A DNA stretch of 17,338 nt from the NCBI RefSeq assembly GCF_036637135.1, contig NZ_JAVWNC010000048.1:1-17338 (forward strand), given 5' to 3'. Source of the DNA: Anaerorhabdus sp036637135. Its GTDB lineage: Bacteria; Bacillota_I; Bacilli_A; Erysipelotrichales; Erysipelotrichaceae. This document shows positions 15,344-17,338 of this stretch, one piece after another. How positions within the stretch are numbered: the stretch's first letter is position 1; each line of letters starts with the position of its first letter. The position numbers and the translations under genes were made by a program. Below the pieces are notes generated by a model. The model saw nothing but the letters and a program-made list of their open reading frames with translations. It was not told where the DNA came from and searched no databases.

Positions 15344-16264
15344 TTAAATTTTAGTGACAGTAACTTTATTTAATTGCTGTTTGATACTACTTAGATCTAT
15401 GTCTTCTAAAGTAGATGCAACCGCTGCGCCTGCGGCTCCTGCCCATTTAAGTGAAGAAACTATATCATTTGTTGATATTAGTTTAGCTAGAAAACTTGCT
15501 AGCATTGCATCACCTGATCCTACTTTATTAACAGCGTTAATAGGTTCTTGTTCTAAACGATAGAACTGATTTTGATTCAGAAGAATTGCACCATCTTCAC
15601 CTAATGAAACTAGAATTTGTGATATACCTAGATGATTTAGCTTAATCATTTCTTCTTTAATGTTTAGCAAAGAGATATTGTCATTACCCATAATCAATCC
15701 AAACTCATAAAGATTTGGTTTAATGAGAGTTGGTTTACATTGAGATAAAATATGAATATCAATTTTTTCCATATCAATTACTAAGTTAGCTTTCTTTTGA
15801 TGCACTAAGTTAGAAATCTCAATAAGATAATTTGAGTCAACTCCTTCTGGTGAACTTCCAGAAATTATAAACCAATCATTTTCTTGTAATTGATTTATCT
15901 TGGTAATAATTAAATCTTTTGTGATATTGTCTACGATAGGACCTTTTCCATTGATGCAAAGTGCAGAATGGTTATAATGTGCTTTCATATTGATTCTATT
16001 GATACCTTCAACTTTTATAGGATCAAGTTTGATTAAATTACTTTGACCAAAAGACTGCTTAATATATTCCCCGGTAAAGCCACCTAATAGTGCAATGGCA
16101 ACAGAAGGGTAACCAAGCACAGATAAGATTGTAGAAACATTAAGTCCTTTTCCTCCAGGTTTGAAATTCTCATCTACCGTTCTATTTACTTCATCAATCA
16201 GTAAATGATCAGATAATGTAACAAAATAATCGATTGATGGATTCATTGTTAATGTATAAATCAT
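15344..16264 (-). CDS. PfkB-family sugar-phosphate kinase (1-phosphofructokinase or tagatose-6-phosphate kinase type)
   Basis: 306 residues, a normal length. The start MIYTLTMNPSIDYFV, the glycine motif PGGKGLNV (36-43), ISGSSPEGV (134-142), KPNLYEFG (182-189) and the PfkB signature GSGDAMLASFLA (249-260, catalytic base Asp252) place it in the FruK/LacC branch. These kinases phosphorylate fructose 1-phosphate or tagatose 6-phosphate to the bisphosphate, which aldolase then splits. It is the first gene of the minus-strand operon, facing a DeoR repressor as FruK does in fruRKA operons, but the PTS partner here is of the glucose superfamily rather than the fructose type, so the true substrate may differ. 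AAGGAGGT (16275-16282) lies ten bases before the ATG. Confidence 0.88.
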   Translation of the reverse strand: MIYTLTMNPSIDYFVTLSDHLLIDEVNRTVDENFKPGGKGLNVSTILSVLGYPSVAIALLGGFTGEYIKQSFGQSNLIKLDPIKVEGINRINMKAHYNHSALCINGKGPIVDNITKDLIITKINQLQENDWFIISGSSPEGVDSNYLIEISNLVHQKKANLVIDMEKIDIHILSQCKPTLIKPNLYEFGLIMGNDNISLLNIKEEMIKLNHLGISQILVSLGEDGAILLNQNQFYRLEQEPINAVNKVGSGDAMLASFLAKLISTNDIVSSLKWAGAAGAAVASTLEDIDLSSIKQQLNKVTVTKI

Positions 16265-16322
16265 TTATTAATTTACCTCCTTGCTATTTATGGTTTTAAT
16301 ATACCACTTAAGAAAGCGCATA

Positions 16323-16422
16323 CAATCATAATTTGATTGAGATATTCAATTAGTCAGTCGTAATTGTCAAAACAATCAAAAAAGATGATTGAATAGGTCG
16401 ACAAATTCATGAAACCCAATCA
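16323..16422. promoter_or_regulatory. Cluster of CAATCA half-sites, probable DeoR-type operator region
   Basis: CAATCA occurs at 16323-16328, 16373-16378 and 16417-16422, and inverted as TGATTG at 16334-16339 and 16386-16391. Two pairs form perfect inverted repeats with spacers of 5 and 7 bases. A related pair, CAATTA (16347-16352) and TAATTG (16361-16366), lies between them. Multiple half-sites in the spacer between a DeoR regulator and its divergent operon fit repressor binding with looping. Confidence 0.6.
16342..16370 (-). promoter_or_regulatory. Candidate promoter of the kinase-EIIBCA-esterase operon
   Basis: Read on the minus strand, a perfect TTGACA (16370-16365) is followed after 17 bp by a weak GAATAT (16347-16342). 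The -35 overlaps the TAATTG arm of an inverted repeat, as expected for repression. Another -10-like TATGAT is at 16330-16325 on the same strand, but without a good -35. Confidence 0.4.
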
Positions 16423-16436
16423 TTTTAGTTTTTATA

Positions 16437-16445
16437 TGCTATAGT
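16437..16445 (+). promoter_or_regulatory. Candidate extended -10 element for the DeoR-family gene
   Basis: TGC followed by TATAGT (16440-16445) forms an extended -10. No recognisable -35 lies 17 bp upstream; that position is a CAATCA half-site (16417-16422), so autoregulation is possible. The leader would be only about 14 bases before the ATG. Confidence 0.4.
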
Positions 16446-16465
16446 TGAGGTAAAGAGGTGAGATT

Positions 16466-17212
16466 ATGTCAAAACAACAACGATGGAATAAAATAATTGA
16501 GTTATGTAAACTCCAAAATAATATTAATGTAAGTGAATTGGTCATATCTTTAGGGGTTTCTGAGGCAACGATTAGAAGAGATTTGTCACAAATGGAAGAA
16601 TTAAATATGATTAACCGATTTTATGGTGGTGCGAAGCTAAATCAATTACAATATGATGAGCCACCAATGTTAATAAAGACAAGTACAAATTCTAATGAGA
16701 AGAAGCAAATTGCTAGATTAGCTGCAAATATGATTAAAGACAATCAAATGATTTATATCGATGCGGGAAGTACAACTTATGAAATGTTAAACTATATTAC
16801 TGCAAAAAATATTACAGTAACAACAATTGGAGTTCCCCATATGAATAAGTTAGTTCAGATGAAGATAAATACAATTGTATTAGGTGGTAATTTGCATTGG
16901 CAAACAGAAGCCATCACAGGGAATCAAGCATTGAAACAACTGGAAGACCTCTATTTTGATGTTGCATTTATTGGTGTTAATGGTATTCATGAACAAGTTG
17001 GCTTAACAACATCAAACGAACAGGAGGCAAGTGTTAAAAGAATGGCTATAGAGCACGCTCACATTTCATATGCTTTAGCGGATAGCTCGAAATTCAATAT
17101 TCTTAATGCCGCAAAATTCTCGAATTTAAATCAGGTTACTATAATCAGTGATGCAATTGAAGATTTTGATTTGAATAAAATTAAATATTTACTTACCACA
17201 AGTATAAAATAA
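16466..17212 (+). CDS. DeoR/GlpR-family transcriptional repressor
   Basis: 248 residues, the usual length. An N-terminal winged helix-turn-helix (about 5-57) carries the family recognition segment LGVSEATIRRDLSQME (29-44). The DeoR C-terminal sensor domain (about 75-235) has the phosphosugar-binding pattern: DAGSTT (99-104), FIGVNGI (168-174), TTSNEQEA (181-188) and ADSSKF (205-210). Such repressors release DNA when they bind a phosphorylated sugar intermediate. It is divergent from the kinase-EIIBCA-esterase operon and most likely represses it through the CAATCA sites in the shared spacer; the effector is probably the substrate or product of the kinase, which is inference. AGAGG (16454-16458) lies seven bases before the ATG. 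A possible new gene starts 22 bp after its stop, with no terminator visible between. Confidence 0.92.
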   Translation: MSKQQRWNKIIELCKLQNNINVSELVISLGVSEATIRRDLSQMEELNMINRFYGGAKLNQLQYDEPPMLIKTSTNSNEKKQIARLAANMIKDNQMIYIDAGSTTYEMLNYITAKNITVTTIGVPHMNKLVQMKINTIVLGGNLHWQTEAITGNQALKQLEDLYFDVAFIGVNGIHEQVGLTTSNEQEASVKRMAIEHAHISYALADSSKFNILNAAKFSNLNQVTIISDAIEDFDLNKIKYLLTTSIK

Positions 17213-17234
17213 TTTATTAAAAGAGTGGTATATC

Positions 17235-17338
17235 ATGAAAGATGCAGTGAGTAATTATTTGGGAATTTATGAAATAGACAATATTTTACCATTTTACCTT
17301 ATCATTATATTTATAGTAGGTTTGTTTCAAGCTATAAT
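17235..17338 (+). CDS. Start of a probable membrane protein (3' end outside window)
   Basis: An open frame begins at ATG 17235, 22 bp after the DeoR stop, and runs to the window end, giving 34 residues. The first 17 are mixed and the rest (FYLIIIFIVGLF) are strongly hydrophobic, like a first membrane helix. GAGTGG (17223-17228) upstream is a weak ribosome binding site. I do not recognise the family, and so short a stretch could be chance; position and direction suggest co-transcription with the repressor. Confidence 0.4.
   Translation, partial: MKDAVSNYLGIYEIDNILPFYLIIIFIVGLFQAI

Noticed and set aside
1..17338. CRISPR array, tRNA, rRNA or insertion sequence
   Set aside because: I found no regularly spaced repeats, no tRNA-like cloverleaf, no rRNA signature and no transposase in either strand.

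Overview
The window looks like chromosomal DNA of a low-GC Gram-positive bacterium (Bacillota). The DNA is AT-rich, strong AGGAGG-type ribosome binding sites precede most genes, and two PTS-based sugar operons are packed tightly, each with a PTS-type or DeoR-type regulator. The style fits Erysipelotrichia or lactic-acid-bacteria-like lineages, but the sequence alone does not fix the genus.

Region 1 (1-3721, + strand) is accessory in character. It holds the 3' end of a DUF2075 helicase-like protein, then a 998-residue protein joining an intact calcineurin-like metallophosphoesterase to a STAND-type P-loop NTPase and a long helical C-terminus. This effector-NTPase-sensor layout resembles antiviral STAND proteins. 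It is the best candidate here for an undescribed (defence) system. The stretch is visibly richer in ATA and AGA codons than what follows.

Region 2 (3722-12350, + strand) is a cellobiose/aryl-beta-glucoside type operon. The order is a LicR/MtlR-type PRD regulator, EIIB, EIIC, two tandem GH1 6-phospho-beta-glycosidases, a KdgT-family permease, a second EIIB and EIIA. Sugar would be imported and phosphorylated by EIIA-EIIB-EIIC and cleaved by the GH1 enzymes, with the regulator sensing PTS phosphorylation through its PRD, EIIB and EIIA domains. The KdgT-like permease and the second EIIB are unexpected. Strong hairpins lie before the first EIIB and between EIIC and the first GH1 gene, suggesting attenuation or transcript processing inside the operon.

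Region 3 (12353-16264, - strand) is a convergent operon transcribed in the order PfkB-family sugar kinase, beta-glucoside-type EIIBCA, alpha/beta-hydrolase (HSL-type esterase). A divergent DeoR-family repressor gene (16466-17212, +) faces it across a 201-bp spacer carrying repeated CAATCA half-sites, the probable operator. A shared stem-loop at 12314-12343 terminates the two convergent operons. The window ends in the first codons of a probable membrane protein.
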